NCBI GenBank assembly: GCA_046756945.1
Contig: JBHHXI010000137.1
Location: 1-7,649 of the forward strand
Direction of reading: 5' to 3'
Origin: JACZQZ01 sp046756945
GTDB lineage: Bacteria > Pseudomonadota > Alphaproteobacteria > Rhodospirillales > 2-02-FULL-58-16
Length of the DNA stretch: 7,649 nt
Below, piece by piece: positions 1-7,552 of this stretch. The translations under genes were made by a program, and so were the position numbers. Every line of letters starts with the position of its first letter. Position 1 is the stretch's first letter. The notes under the pieces were generated by a model. That model had not been told where the DNA came from, searched no databases, and worked only from the letters and a program-made list of their open reading frames with translations.

Positions 1-5
1 AGCCG

Positions 6-35
6 AACAGGGAATTTTCCCGCGATAACAGGGAA
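6..35. repeat. Direct repeat of AACAGGGAA, 21-bp spacing
   Basis: The 9-mer AACAGGGAA occurs at 6-14 and again at 27-35, exactly 21 bp apart, with TTTTCCCGCGAT between. No coding frame is evident here. I have a general, unverified memory of AACAGGGAAT-like repeats near transposase or recombinase debris in alphaproteobacteria. The window edge prevents seeing whether further copies lie to the left. Confidence 0.5.
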
Positions 36-84
36 ACGCATCTGCGGATCACGGAACGTTGCAACAGCCTTGCCGCAGGTTCAA

Positions 85-170
85 ATCACGGGCAGGATTC
101 GAACCTGCGACCTTCAGGTTATGAGCCTGATGTCCTGGTGAGATGCCTGTTGCTGCGCCACCTTCGTGAG
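85..170 (-). tRNA. Atypical or degenerate tRNA-like sequence, anticodon CAT (initiator-Met-like 3' half)
   Basis: On the minus strand the 3' half is tRNA-perfect. The anticodon stem TCAGG/CCTGA (114-118 with 126-130) encloses loop CTCATAA, with anticodon CAT at 121-123. A five-base variable loop follows, then T-arm GCAGG-TTCGAAT-CCTGC (92-108). The loop, stem and AAGGTC join look like alphaproteobacterial initiator tRNA as I remember it. The 5' half is abnormal. Only five acceptor pairs form (86-90 with 165-169), the outer pair at 85/170 is mismatched, and no CCA follows. About 33 bases separate the acceptor strand from the anticodon stem, where about 19 are usual. A possible D-stem GGTG/CACC would need an 18-base loop. 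A cell needs a normal initiator tRNA, so this is more likely a mobile-element tRNA, a chimera or a pseudogene. Confidence 0.5.
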
Positions 171-337
171 ACCGACGTATCCACAACCGACCTCTAATCG
201 GTCAGATAAACCATTTTTCATCGACGCTGCCATTTTCGCACCATCATTTGTGTTAAGTACCAGTGAGATCTCTGCACTTACATTGCACTTACATGGGATA
301 GATAGCCACCGGGTTTTTTGATAAGTTATTGAAATAT
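171..337. other. AT-rich spacer between the tRNA-like sequence and tRNA(CAT)
   Basis: This stretch is much richer in A and T than the rest of the window and carries no recognisable gene. One minus-strand frame stays open from inside the downstream tRNA to a TGA at 114-116, passing through the tRNA-like sequence. Its only usable ATG starts are at 231-233 and 219-221, giving about 39 residues (MAASMKNGLSD...IRLIT) that I do not recognise. It also holds the 11-bp tandem duplication. The composition and position next to a tRNA 3' end suggest acquired DNA. Confidence 0.4.
273..294. repeat. Perfect 11-bp tandem duplication TGCACTTACAT
   Basis: TGCACTTACAT occurs at 273-283 and immediately again at 284-294 with no mismatch. 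It lies about 45 bp beyond the 3' CCA of the tRNA at 338-414. Short direct repeats beside a tRNA 3' end are what arm-type binding sites of a tyrosine integrase look like, but no integrase gene is in view. The role is inferred only from position. Confidence 0.5.
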
Positions 338-414
338 TGGTGGGCCCGGCAGGACTCGAACCTGCAACCAGACCGTTATGAGCGGCCGGCTCTAACCAGT
401 TGAGCTACGGGCCC
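338..414 (-). tRNA. tRNA with anticodon CAT, probably tRNA-Ile2 (lysidine type)
   Basis: This is a complete cloverleaf of 77 nt including an encoded CCA (338-340, minus strand). Acceptor GGGCCCG/CGGGCCC pairs fully (408-414 with 342-348). The D-arm has GAGC (402-405) and GCTC (389-392) halves. The anticodon stem GGCCG/CGGTC (383-387 with 371-375) has one G-T pair, the loop is CTCATAA, and the anticodon lies at 378-380. The T-arm GCAGG/CCTGC (349-353 with 361-365) is perfect. CAT is shared by initiator Met, elongator Met and Ile2. The fully paired first acceptor pair rules out initiator, and the body resembles alphaproteobacterial tRNA-Ile(CAT) as I remember it, whose C34 is changed to lysidine by TilS so that it reads AUA. 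Elongator Met remains possible. It lies downstream of rpoD on the same strand. Confidence 0.93.
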
Positions 415-420
415 GGAGCC

Positions 421-510
421 AGAGGTCAGGGATCAGATATCAGAAAACAGAGGACAGATACAAACAGTTCGCCCGCGAACCTCTGATCTCTGTCCTCTGT
501 CCTCTGACCT

Positions 511-512
<2 letters not shown>
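421..512. repeat. Heptamer-periodic inverted repeat element at the rpoD 3' end
   Basis: The right arm is a run of 7-bp units: CTCTGAT (481), CTCTGTC (488), CTCTGTC (495), CTCTGAC (502), then CTCT (509-512). The left arm shows the same period on the other strand, more degenerate: AGAGGTC (421), AGGGATC (428), AGATATC (435), AGAAAAC (442), AGAGGAC (449), AGATACA (456). Cross-arm matches include AGAGGTCAG/CTGACCTCT (421-429 with 504-512) and an 11-bp match (448-458 with 489-499). The centre is the hairpin at 467-480. The element ends on the rpoD stop codon, overlapping its first two plus-strand bases. It may be a palindromic repeat element of unknown mobility or a complex 3' structure of the rpoD mRNA. 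Confidence 0.7.
460..480 (-). terminator. Candidate weak intrinsic terminator after rpoD
   Basis: Read on the minus strand, GTTCG-CGGG-CGAAC (467-480) forms a perfect 5-bp hairpin with a 4-base loop, followed by TGTTTGT (460-466). It starts about 30 bases after the rpoD stop codon and sits at the centre of the heptamer element, whose arms could lengthen the stem. The stem is short and the T tract is interrupted, so termination may be partial. Confidence 0.4.
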
Positions 513-2565
<2,053 letters not shown>

Positions 2566-3136
2566 GAAATCGTCGCTTCCGGTGAAAAAGTCCGCCGTGC
2601 CCGGTGTGCCTAGGCGCAGAGCCGGATCGTCGTCGCGGACACGGTCAATTCCCCTTGCCCGGGCCCGGGGGCGGCGTTGCGCCCCGCTGGCCCGCATCTG
2701 TTTCCCCTCGCCCGGCCTTCCCGTTTGCGGACCCACGCACGGGGCCCCGGATTTCCGTCCCTTGGGGCCGGGGTTGCGGTTGCCGGAGGTCCGCCGGCAA
2801 TCCGTTCTCTTTCAGAATGTCTTCTTTCCAACCGTCCCCGGCCGTTTCCGGGGTGACGCCGGAGAACGCGAAACACGCGTGCCCCGGCCCCTCCGGACCG
2901 CCCAGCGAGTCCGGCATTACCGAAATACCGCAATGCCTGAAGTGGCGTTCCTGCGCCGCCGAATCAAGGCCCCGGTCCCCCGGTCAAGGTCTTTAAGTCC
3001 TCGCGGCCGCATTTGTCAAGGAAAGCCGCCGAAAACCCCGTGAATCCAAGGCGTTTCCGTCCCTCCACCCGCCACGGCACCCTCATCGCGTCCGTCGTCG
3101 CCCGGCATTGGCCCATATATAGTGTGCCATCGCCTG
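2566..3136 (-). other. 571-bp dnaG-rpoD intergenic region and rpoD leader
   Basis: No convincing gene is present. Minus-strand frames at 2610-2933 (107 codons) and 2645-2917 (90 codons, MPDSLGGPEGPGHAC...) are open, but they overlap each other, lack a clear ribosome binding site and have Pro/Gly/Arg-rich composition typical of non-coding GC-rich DNA. The region contains the candidate rpoD promoter (2991-3019), a perfect hairpin CCCCGG-CCGTTT-CCGGGG (2836-2853), and a short AT-rich spot, TATATA, near 3116-3121 just after the dnaG stop. I see no terminator after dnaG, so readthrough into rpoD is plausible. Confidence 0.5.
2991..3019 (-). promoter_or_regulatory. Candidate sigma-70 promoter for rpoD
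   Basis: On the minus strand TTGACA (3014-3019) is followed after exactly 17 bp by TTAAAG (2991-2996). The -35 is a perfect consensus, extended as CTTGACA; the -10 is weak (3 of 6). It points at rpoD from the intergenic region, so transcription would begin near 2984 and leave a leader of about 420 nt. rpoD genes commonly have their own promoter in addition to readthrough from dnaG. Confidence 0.5.
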
Positions 3137-4933
3137 TTATTCCCCCATATCTTCCAATGCCGCCCGGATCAACGAATGGTCCGGGTCCCATTCGTCTTTT
3201 TTCATGTAGCCCCCGGCCGCGGCTTCCTTCCGCCGTTTCATTTCGGCGCCCAGGGCGGCACGCCGCAGGAGCGCGTAACTCTCGTCCCACGTGGCCTGTA
3301 CGTCTTCGCGGGACGCCCCGGGCCGGATCAGCCTGTGGCGGCGCACCAGGACATGGCCGAACAGGGCATCGAGGCTTTCGGACAATCCGCGCCGGGTCAG
3401 CTCCTCCCTCAGCCCATCGGCGTCGACACCGGCACCGCCCGAAAGGATCGACAGCACGGCCTGGCGCAGGTGATCGAGGGATTCGTCGCCGAAACCGATG
3501 GATCCGAGCTGGTCTTCCACACGGTCGATAAAGCCGGGATGATTGATGATGATGGCGAGAAGGACCTGCTGCGCCTGGCGCAACGGGTCCACGCGCACGC
3601 CGAGGCCGGCCTTGGGATCAAGCCGGACCGTGGGCGCCGGGCCACGCCCTCCCTGGCGGCCCGCCGGGCGCAGGTCCCGCCACAGGCGGTCGTTGAACCC
3701 CTGCAGAAACTGCGACCGGACGGTCGGATCGTTGATGGTCCGCGCATGATCGCCCAGGCGCTTTTTGAGCGCCGCCCGCTGCTCCGGCGTGTTCCGCGGG
3801 CGGCTCCAGGTTTCCATCCGCCACAGCAGGTCCGACAGCGACAGGGCCTGATCGAGGGCACCGGTCATGAATTCCCGCCGGTAGCGCTTGATCTGGCTGT
3901 CCGGGTCCTCGCCCGACAGCAGGAACGCGAAACGCAGCGAGTAACCGGGCTTGAGCAGGGGCAGGGCGCGTTCGGCGGCGCGGAACGCCGCGCGCTCGCC
4001 GGCCGCGTCCCCGTCGAAGCAGAGCACCGGCTCGCGCGCCAGCCGCCACAGCTCGCGGATCTGGTCCTCGGTCAGGGCCGTGCCCAGGGGCGCGACGGCG
4101 TTCTCGAACCCGGCCTGGACGAGGGCGATGACGTCCATGTAGCCCTCGGCGACGATCAGGGTACCCTCCTTGCGCGCCGCCGGCGCCGCCTGGGCCAGGC
4201 CGTACAGCACCCGGCCCTTCTGGAAGAGCGGGGTTTCCGGGGAGTTGAGGTACTTGGGCTCGCAGGCGCCGAGAATGCGTCCGTCGAAGGCGATGATCCG
4301 CCCGCGCTTGTCGGCGATGGGGAACATGACGCGCCCGCGGAAGCGGTCATACGCCGGGCGGGCGGCGTCGTCGGGCCGGATCAGAAGGCCGGCGGCGACC
4401 AGCAGGTCCTCCGCAATGCCGTCGCGGGCCAGCGCCCCCTTGATGGCGCCCCGGGCGTCCACGGCAAAGCCCAGGCGGAAGCGCTGGATGGTCTGGTCAT
4501 CCAGGCCGCGGCCGCGAAAATAGGCCAGCCCCTGGCGGCCTTCCGGCAGGCGCAGCGTCTTCTCGAAATAGGCGCCGGCCGCCTCCATCACATCGTAAAG
4601 GGTCTGGCGCTGGCGGGCCCGCCGGCGCTCTTCCGGGGTATCGGCCGGAATCTCCATGCCCGCTTCGCCGGCCAGGCGCTCGACGGCCTCGGGAAAGCTC
4701 ATGCCTTCCGTGTTCATGACGAAGTCGATGACGCTGCCGTGGGCGCCGCACCCGAAGCAGTGGTAGAACCCCTTGTCCTCGTTGACCGTGAACGACGGGG
4801 TCTTCTCCTTGTGGAACGGGCACAGCCCGATGTGCTCGCGTCCCTTCCGGGTCAGGCGCACGCGGCGCCCGATCACCTGGGCGAGGCCCGAACGGGTGCG
4901 CAACTCGTCAAGAAACTGCGGCGAAAACGTCAT
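3137..4933 (-). CDS. dnaG: DNA primase DnaG
   Basis: DnaG makes the short RNA primers for chromosome replication and works with the replicative helicase DnaB. The protein has 598 residues, a normal length. The N-terminal CHC2 zinc domain shows C38-P-F-H41 and C59-F-G-C62, the zinc ligands. The RNA polymerase core follows, with FRGRVMFPI near 198-206 and KYLNSPETPLFQKG at 227-240. The Toprim fold has EGYMD (catalytic Glu263) and FDGDAAG (metal-binding Asp307 and Asp309), then EDPDS at 342-346. The last 150 or so residues are the variable C-terminal domain that usually binds DnaB. The ATG at 4931-4933 is the natural start, since a stop codon lies only eight codons upstream in frame; the ribosome binding site is weak. 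It lies between the yqeY-like gene and rpoD on the same strand. Confidence 0.97.
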   Translation of the reverse strand: MTFSPQFLDELRTRSGLAQVIGRRVRLTRKGREHIGLCPFHKEKTPSFTVNEDKGFYHCFGCGAHGSVIDFVMNTEGMSFPEAVERLAGEAGMEIPADTPEERRRARQRQTLYDVMEAAGAYFEKTLRLPEGRQGLAYFRGRGLDDQTIQRFRLGFAVDARGAIKGALARDGIAEDLLVAAGLLIRPDDAARPAYDRFRGRVMFPIADKRGRIIAFDGRILGACEPKYLNSPETPLFQKGRVLYGLAQAAPAARKEGTLIVAEGYMDVIALVQAGFENAVAPLGTALTEDQIRELWRLAREPVLCFDGDAAGERAAFRAAERALPLLKPGYSLRFAFLLSGEDPDSQIKRYRREFMTGALDQALSLSDLLWRMETWSRPRNTPEQRAALKKRLGDHARTINDPTVRSQFLQGFNDRLWRDLRPAGRQGGRGPAPTVRLDPKAGLGVRVDPLRQAQQVLLAIIINHPGFIDRVEDQLGSIGFGDESLDHLRQAVLSILSGGAGVDADGLREELTRRGLSESLDALFGHVLVRRHRLIRPGASREDVQATWDESYALLRRAALGAEMKRRKEAAAGGYMKKDEWDPDHSLIRAALEDMGE

Positions 4934-5068
4934 GCCGGTTCGTCGATGCCTTCAAGGAAATTGGCGGACACAGGGGCGACGACGCCTGCCTATCCTACAC
5001 GCCCGACCACAGAACGACAGTAAACCTTATCCCCGGAATCCCCGCGATTCACAGGGGCCGGGCGGCGT
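4934..5068 (-). other. Spacer between the yqeY-like gene and dnaG
   Basis: This 135-bp spacer has no gene. On the minus strand TAGGAT (around 4991-4996) could be a -10 for dnaG, but the base pairs 17 upstream (CTGTCG) match the -35 consensus poorly. No hairpin with a T tract is visible, so cotranscription of yqeY and dnaG is possible. Confidence 0.3.
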
Positions 5069-5524
5069 TCAGCCAAGCTGCTCCTTGACCTGGGCGCTGG
5101 CCTTGGCGAAGTCCATGCGTCCGGCGTAGCGTTCCTTCAGGGCGGCCATGGTCCGGCCCATGTCTTTCAGGCTTTTCGCCTCCACGTCCTGGATTACCGC
5201 CATGATGGCCTCCGCCATCTCGTCTTCCCCCAATTGCCGGGGCAGGAACTGCTCGATGACGGTGATTTCCTCGGCCTCCTGCCGGGCCAGCTCCACCCGC
5301 CCCCCGTTTTCGTACAAGGCGATGCTTTCGCGCCGCTGCTTGATCATCGACTGCAGCATGGCGAGAATGCCGTCGTCGTCGATTCCTTCCAGGTTGCCCT
5401 TGCCGCGGGCGGCGATATCGCGGTCCTTAAGCGCCGCCAGGATCAGCCGTATGGTGGCGATGGTCCGCGTCTCCTTGGCCTTCATGGCGGCCTTCAGGGC
5501 GTCGTTCAGACGGGTGCGGAGCAT
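5069..5524 (-). CDS. GatB/YqeY domain-containing protein
   Basis: The 151-residue protein matches the YqeY family over its whole length, and YqeY proteins are usually near 150 residues. Recognisable parts are the N-terminal MLRTRLNDALKAAMKAKE, the R-L-I-L-A-A-L-K-D segment, the central I-KQRRESIALYENGGR-ELA, and the EQFLPRQL block near 91-98. The C-terminal helical part resembles the tail domain of the GatB subunit of the tRNA amidotransferase. The true function of free-standing YqeY is not established; a tRNA-related role is guessed from the domain. The start ATG at 5522-5524 is preceded six bases upstream by a seven-G run that can act as ribosome binding site. It is divergent from carA and is followed by dnaG and rpoD. 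Confidence 0.92.
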   Translation of the reverse strand: MLRTRLNDALKAAMKAKETRTIATIRLILAALKDRDIAARGKGNLEGIDDDGILAMLQSMIKQRRESIALYENGGRVELARQEAEEITVIEQFLPRQLGEDEMAEAIMAVIQDVEAKSLKDMGRTMAALKERYAGRMDFAKASAQVKEQLG

Positions 5525-5557
5525 GGTGCGCCCCCCCAGGATTTTCGGGAAACGTGG

Positions 5558-5586
5558 ACGTTACCGAATAACGGTCCAAAAGGCAA
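5558..5586 (-). promoter_or_regulatory. Candidate promoter of the yqeY-like gene with overlapping dyad
   Basis: On the minus strand TTGCCT (5581-5586) lies 17 bp upstream of TAACGT (5558-5563). The matches to consensus are partial (4 and 3 of 6). A dyad CGTTA-CCGAA-TAACG (5559-5573) covers the -10, so a repressor could bind there. The ATG follows about 33 bp downstream. Confidence 0.35.
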
Positions 5587-5594
5587 CTTCTTGA

Positions 5595-5613
5595 TTCAAT
5601 TTAACCTATTGAA
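5595..5613. promoter_or_regulatory. AT-rich dyad in the yqeY/carA divergent region
   Basis: TTCAAT-TTAACCT-ATTGAA (5595-5613) is a perfect 6-bp inverted repeat with a 7-bp centre, overlapped by CTATT-GA-AATAG (5606-5617). It stands in an AT-rich island inside GC-rich DNA, between the two candidate divergent promoters. That position suits an operator or UP-like element. No specific regulator can be named from the sequence. Confidence 0.35.
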
Positions 5614-5642
5614 ATAGCAGAATAATTTGCGCGACTTGGCCC

Positions 5643-5671
5643 TTGACGGCGGCACGGCTTTTGCTTAAGAC
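5643..5671 (+). promoter_or_regulatory. Candidate carA(B) promoter
   Basis: TTGACG (5643-5648) is followed after 17 bp by TAAGAC (5666-5671). The -35, preceded by C, fits the CTTGAC preference of alphaproteobacterial sigma-70 promoters; the -10 is poor (3 of 6). It resembles the candidate rpoD promoter in having a strong -35 and a TTAA-containing -10 region. Transcription would start near 5678, giving a leader of roughly 125 nt before carA. Confidence 0.45.
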
Positions 5672-5709
5672 AACGGCGGTTTGGCCGCACGCTCAAATCG
5701 GCCGCCACC

Positions 5710-5776
5710 CTTTCCCGGAAAGCCCGGCGACGGCGCCGGGGCGAAAGGCGGTCTCGAACCGGGCGCCGGGGCGCCC
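5710..5776 (+). promoter_or_regulatory. Three consecutive perfect hairpins in the carA leader
   Basis: Three exact inverted repeats follow one another: CTTTCC-C-GGAAAG (5710-5722), CCCGGCG-ACGG-CGCCGGG (5723-5740) and GGGCGCC-GG-GGCGCCC (5761-5776). The first, with a one-base centre, looks more like a protein operator dyad than an RNA hairpin. The other two are GC-only stems able to form in RNA. No T tract follows the last, so it is not a standard attenuator; it ends 28 bases before the carA start. Confidence 0.45.
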
Positions 5777-5804
5777 CAATCTGTAATCTGAGGATTCGCC
5801 GCCG

Positions 5805-6992
5805 ATGTCCGATCCAGCCGCCGCCCCCGTGCCGGCACCGGGGGGCGCCCGTCCGCACGGAGCCAACGCCGCCCTGGTGTTGGACGACGGATCGGTGTTC
5901 TGGGGACTGGGCGCCGGGGCCGAGGGAGCGGCGGTGGGCGAGGTCTGCTTCAACACCGCCGTCACCGGGTACCAGGAAATCCTCACCGATCCGTCCTACG
6001 CCGGCCAGATCATCACCTTTACCTTCCCCCACATCGGCAACGTCGGCACCAACGCCGAGGACATCGAGACCGCCACCCCGGCGGTGCGCGGCTGCGTGCT
6101 GCGCACCGCCATCACGGACCCGGCCAGCTGGCGCTCGGGCGGACACCTGGACGCCTGGCTCAAATCGTTCGGACTGGTCGCCGTCACCGGGGTGGATACG
6201 CGCCGGCTGACGCGCCGGATTCGCGACGGCGGCGCCCCCAGGGGCGCCATCGTCCACGCCCGGGACGGCGACATCGACACCGAAACCCTCGGCGCCCGGG
6301 CCGCCGCCTGGCCGGGGCTCGAGGGCATGGACCTGGCCCGTGAAGTGACCTGCCGCCAGACGTTTTCCTGGGACGAGGCGGCGTGGTCGCTCGGCCGCGG
6401 GTACGCCCGCCAGACGGCGCCCGCCTACCACGTGGTCGCCGTCGATTTCGGCGCCAAGCGCAACATCCTGCGCTGCCTCGCCGCCGCCGGCTGCCGGGTC
6501 ACCGTGGTCGCCGCGACGGCGTCGGCCGAAGACGTGCTGGGCCACCGGCCGGACGGCATATTCCTCTCCAACGGCCCCGGCGACCCGGCGGCGACCGGGG
6601 AATACGCGGTGCCCATGGTCCAGGGACTGCTGGCCAGCGGCCTGCCCGTGTTCGGCATCTGCCTGGGCCACCAGATTCTGGCCCTGGCATTGGGCGCGAA
6701 GACCTTCAAGATGCACCTCGGGCACCGGGGCGCCAACCATCCGGTCAAGGACCTGGAAACCGGCCGGGTGGCGATCACCAGCCAGAACCACGGATTCGTT
6801 GTCGATCGGGAGTCCCTGCCCGCGGGCGTGGTCGAGACCCACACGTCGCTCTTCGACGGCACCCTCGAGGGCCTGAAGGTCGAGGGCAGGCCGGTCTTTT
6901 CCGTGCAGTACCACCCCGAGGCCTCGCCCGGCCCCCAGGACAGCCATTACCTGTTCGGGCGCTTCATCGATATGATCACCCGCAAGGCGTGA
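5805..6992 (+). CDS. carA: Carbamoyl-phosphate synthase small (glutaminase) subunit CarA
   Basis: CarA hydrolyses glutamine and channels ammonia to CarB, which makes carbamoyl phosphate for pyrimidine and arginine synthesis. The protein has 395 residues, normal for the family. The N-terminal CarA domain starts ALVLDDGSVFWG at about 23 after a Pro/Ala-rich extension, and includes FNTAVTGYQEILTDPSYAGQ (49-68) and FTFPHIGNVGTN. The class I glutamine amidotransferase domain begins near 209 (VVAVDFGAKRNILR). It has SNGPGDP (255-261), the nucleophile Cys286 in GICLGHQ, and the His370/Glu372 pair in YHPEASPGP. GAGGA lies ten bases upstream of the ATG. Normally carB follows directly; here a carB-like start lies six bases after the stop codon but is only a remnant. 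Confidence 0.97.
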   Translation: MSDPAAAPVPAPGGARPHGANAALVLDDGSVFWGLGAGAEGAAVGEVCFNTAVTGYQEILTDPSYAGQIITFTFPHIGNVGTNAEDIETATPAVRGCVLRTAITDPASWRSGGHLDAWLKSFGLVAVTGVDTRRLTRRIRDGGAPRGAIVHARDGDIDTETLGARAAAWPGLEGMDLAREVTCRQTFSWDEAAWSLGRGYARQTAPAYHVVAVDFGAKRNILRCLAAAGCRVTVVAATASAEDVLGHRPDGIFLSNGPGDPAATGEYAVPMVQGLLASGLPVFGICLGHQILALALGAKTFKMHLGHRGANHPVKDLETGRVAITSQNHGFVVDRESLPAGVVETHTSLFDGTLEGLKVEGRPVFSVQYHPEASPGPQDSHYLFGRFIDMITRKA

Positions 6993-6998
6993 CAGCCA

Positions 6999-7055
6999 AT
7001 GCCCAAGCGCACCGACATAACCTCTGTCCTCACCATCGGCGCCGCGCCCCTCGTT
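6999..7055 (+). pseudogene. carB: Remnant of the carB 5' end (proximal copy)
   Basis: Six bases after the carA stop codon a frame opens as MPKRTDITSVLTIGAAPLV. This is the CarB N-terminus with damage: the nearly invariant IIGAGP reads TIGAAP, and similarity ends after about 19 codons, where the expected IGQACEFDYSG is absent. The first 53 bases match the intact carB start at 7597-7649 at 46 positions. The tight spacing to carA suggests this was the original carB start before the insertion. The frame stays open to 7604, mostly antisense to the toxin-antitoxin genes, so a chimeric 201-residue product is formally possible. Confidence 0.75.
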
Positions 7056-7064
7056 CCGGCCGCC

Positions 7065-7334
7065 CTAAGAGCGGGCGATGAGCCGGTCGTAGTCGGCGTG
7101 GCTGCCGATCCATATCCAATAGATGGTGCCGCCCTTGCGCCGCCCGATGGCGCGCCAGCCCCCGCCAATTCGGACGGAATGGACGTCCTTGAGCCCCTTC
7201 ACCGGCTTGAAATGGAGCCCCGGGTGCCCGGGGTCGGCTTGCCAACGCCCGAACGCCTCGGCCGCGAGACGCTGAACATTGACCGGCAGGGCATCGAAGC
7301 ATTTCCAGAACTGCTTCGTCGTCGCCGAGTTCAT
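7065..7334 (-). CDS. RelE/ParE-family toxin of a type II toxin-antitoxin system
   Basis: The 89-residue basic protein has the RelE/ParE superfamily pattern. HPGLHFKPV (37-45) corresponds to the beta-strand block, SVRIGGGWRAIG (53-64) to the central strands with conserved Arg, and WIWIGSHADYDRLI (73-86) to the C-terminal strand and helix. The IGxHxDYDxLI ending is typical of a subgroup usually annotated simply as RelE-like or ParE-like toxin. Members act either as ribosome-dependent mRNA endonucleases or as gyrase poisons; the sequence does not decide which. The start ATG overlaps the antitoxin stop codon as ATGA (7331-7334), so the two are translationally coupled. It lies antisense to the carA-to-carB direction. 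Confidence 0.85.
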   Translation of the reverse strand: MNSATTKQFWKCFDALPVNVQRLAAEAFGRWQADPGHPGLHFKPVKGLKDVHSVRIGGGWRAIGRRKGGTIYWIWIGSHADYDRLIARS

Positions 7335-7552
7335 TTCCGTTTCGGGAACTCCAGCGGGAACACCTCGCCGGCGTCGATCTCGGCGTCGGCCCGGGCGACC
7401 ATGGCTTCGAGCACGGGGCGGGTTTGGGCAAACTTCTTCGCCCAGCGCGCCTCGTCGGCGATCTCGTCGAGGATGATCGCGCCGATGGCGTCCTGGTCAC
7501 CGGGCGGCAGCTTGCGCACCTTGGCGATGGCTTTGTCCAGGAGCTTTGACAT
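7331..7552 (-). CDS. Antitoxin partner of the RelE/ParE toxin
   Basis: From the ATG at 7550-7552 the protein has 73 residues, beginning MSKLLDKAIAKVRKLP. The opening, a D-Q-D-A-I-G-A-I-I-L-D-E-I helix (19-31), an R-W-A-K-K-F segment and an AGEVFPL tail match small RelB-like antitoxins that I recall beside this toxin subgroup. The N-terminal half should dimerise and bind DNA, and the tail should wrap the toxin. A TTG at 7559-7561 could add three residues, but the ATG fits the family better. No strong ribosome binding site or promoter is visible; transcription must start in or beyond the carB 5' end. Such antitoxins normally repress their own operon. Confidence 0.78.
   Translation of the reverse strand: MSKLLDKAIAKVRKLPPGDQDAIGAIILDEIADEARWAKKFAQTRPVLEAMVARADAEIDAGEVFPLEFPKRK

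Noticed and set aside
2566..2736. N-terminal extension of RpoD starting at the GTG at 2734-2736
   Set aside because: The extra 57 residues are Arg/Pro-rich and unlike any sigma N-terminus, while the ATG at 2563-2565 has a GGAAG upstream and leads directly into region 1.1.
2645..2917. 90-codon minus-strand frame as a small gene upstream of rpoD
   Set aside because: There is no ribosome binding site, another frame overlaps it, and its Gly/Pro-rich composition is typical of non-coding GC-rich DNA. It is kept only as a possibility within the leader.
3122..5023. 633-codon plus-strand open frame antisense to dnaG
   Set aside because: It is a shadow frame caused by high GC at third positions; DnaG zinc and Toprim motifs prove the minus strand is coding.
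5601..6947. 448-codon minus-strand open frame antisense to carA
   Set aside because: carA on the plus strand has all catalytic motifs; the antisense protein is Gly/Arg/His-rich without recognisable domains.
7020..7035. CCTCTGTCCTC in the carB remnant as a relic of the heptamer element near rpoD
   Set aside because: The same bases are present in the intact carB start (7618-7630) and encode its conserved Ser-Val-Leu codons, so the resemblance is coincidental.
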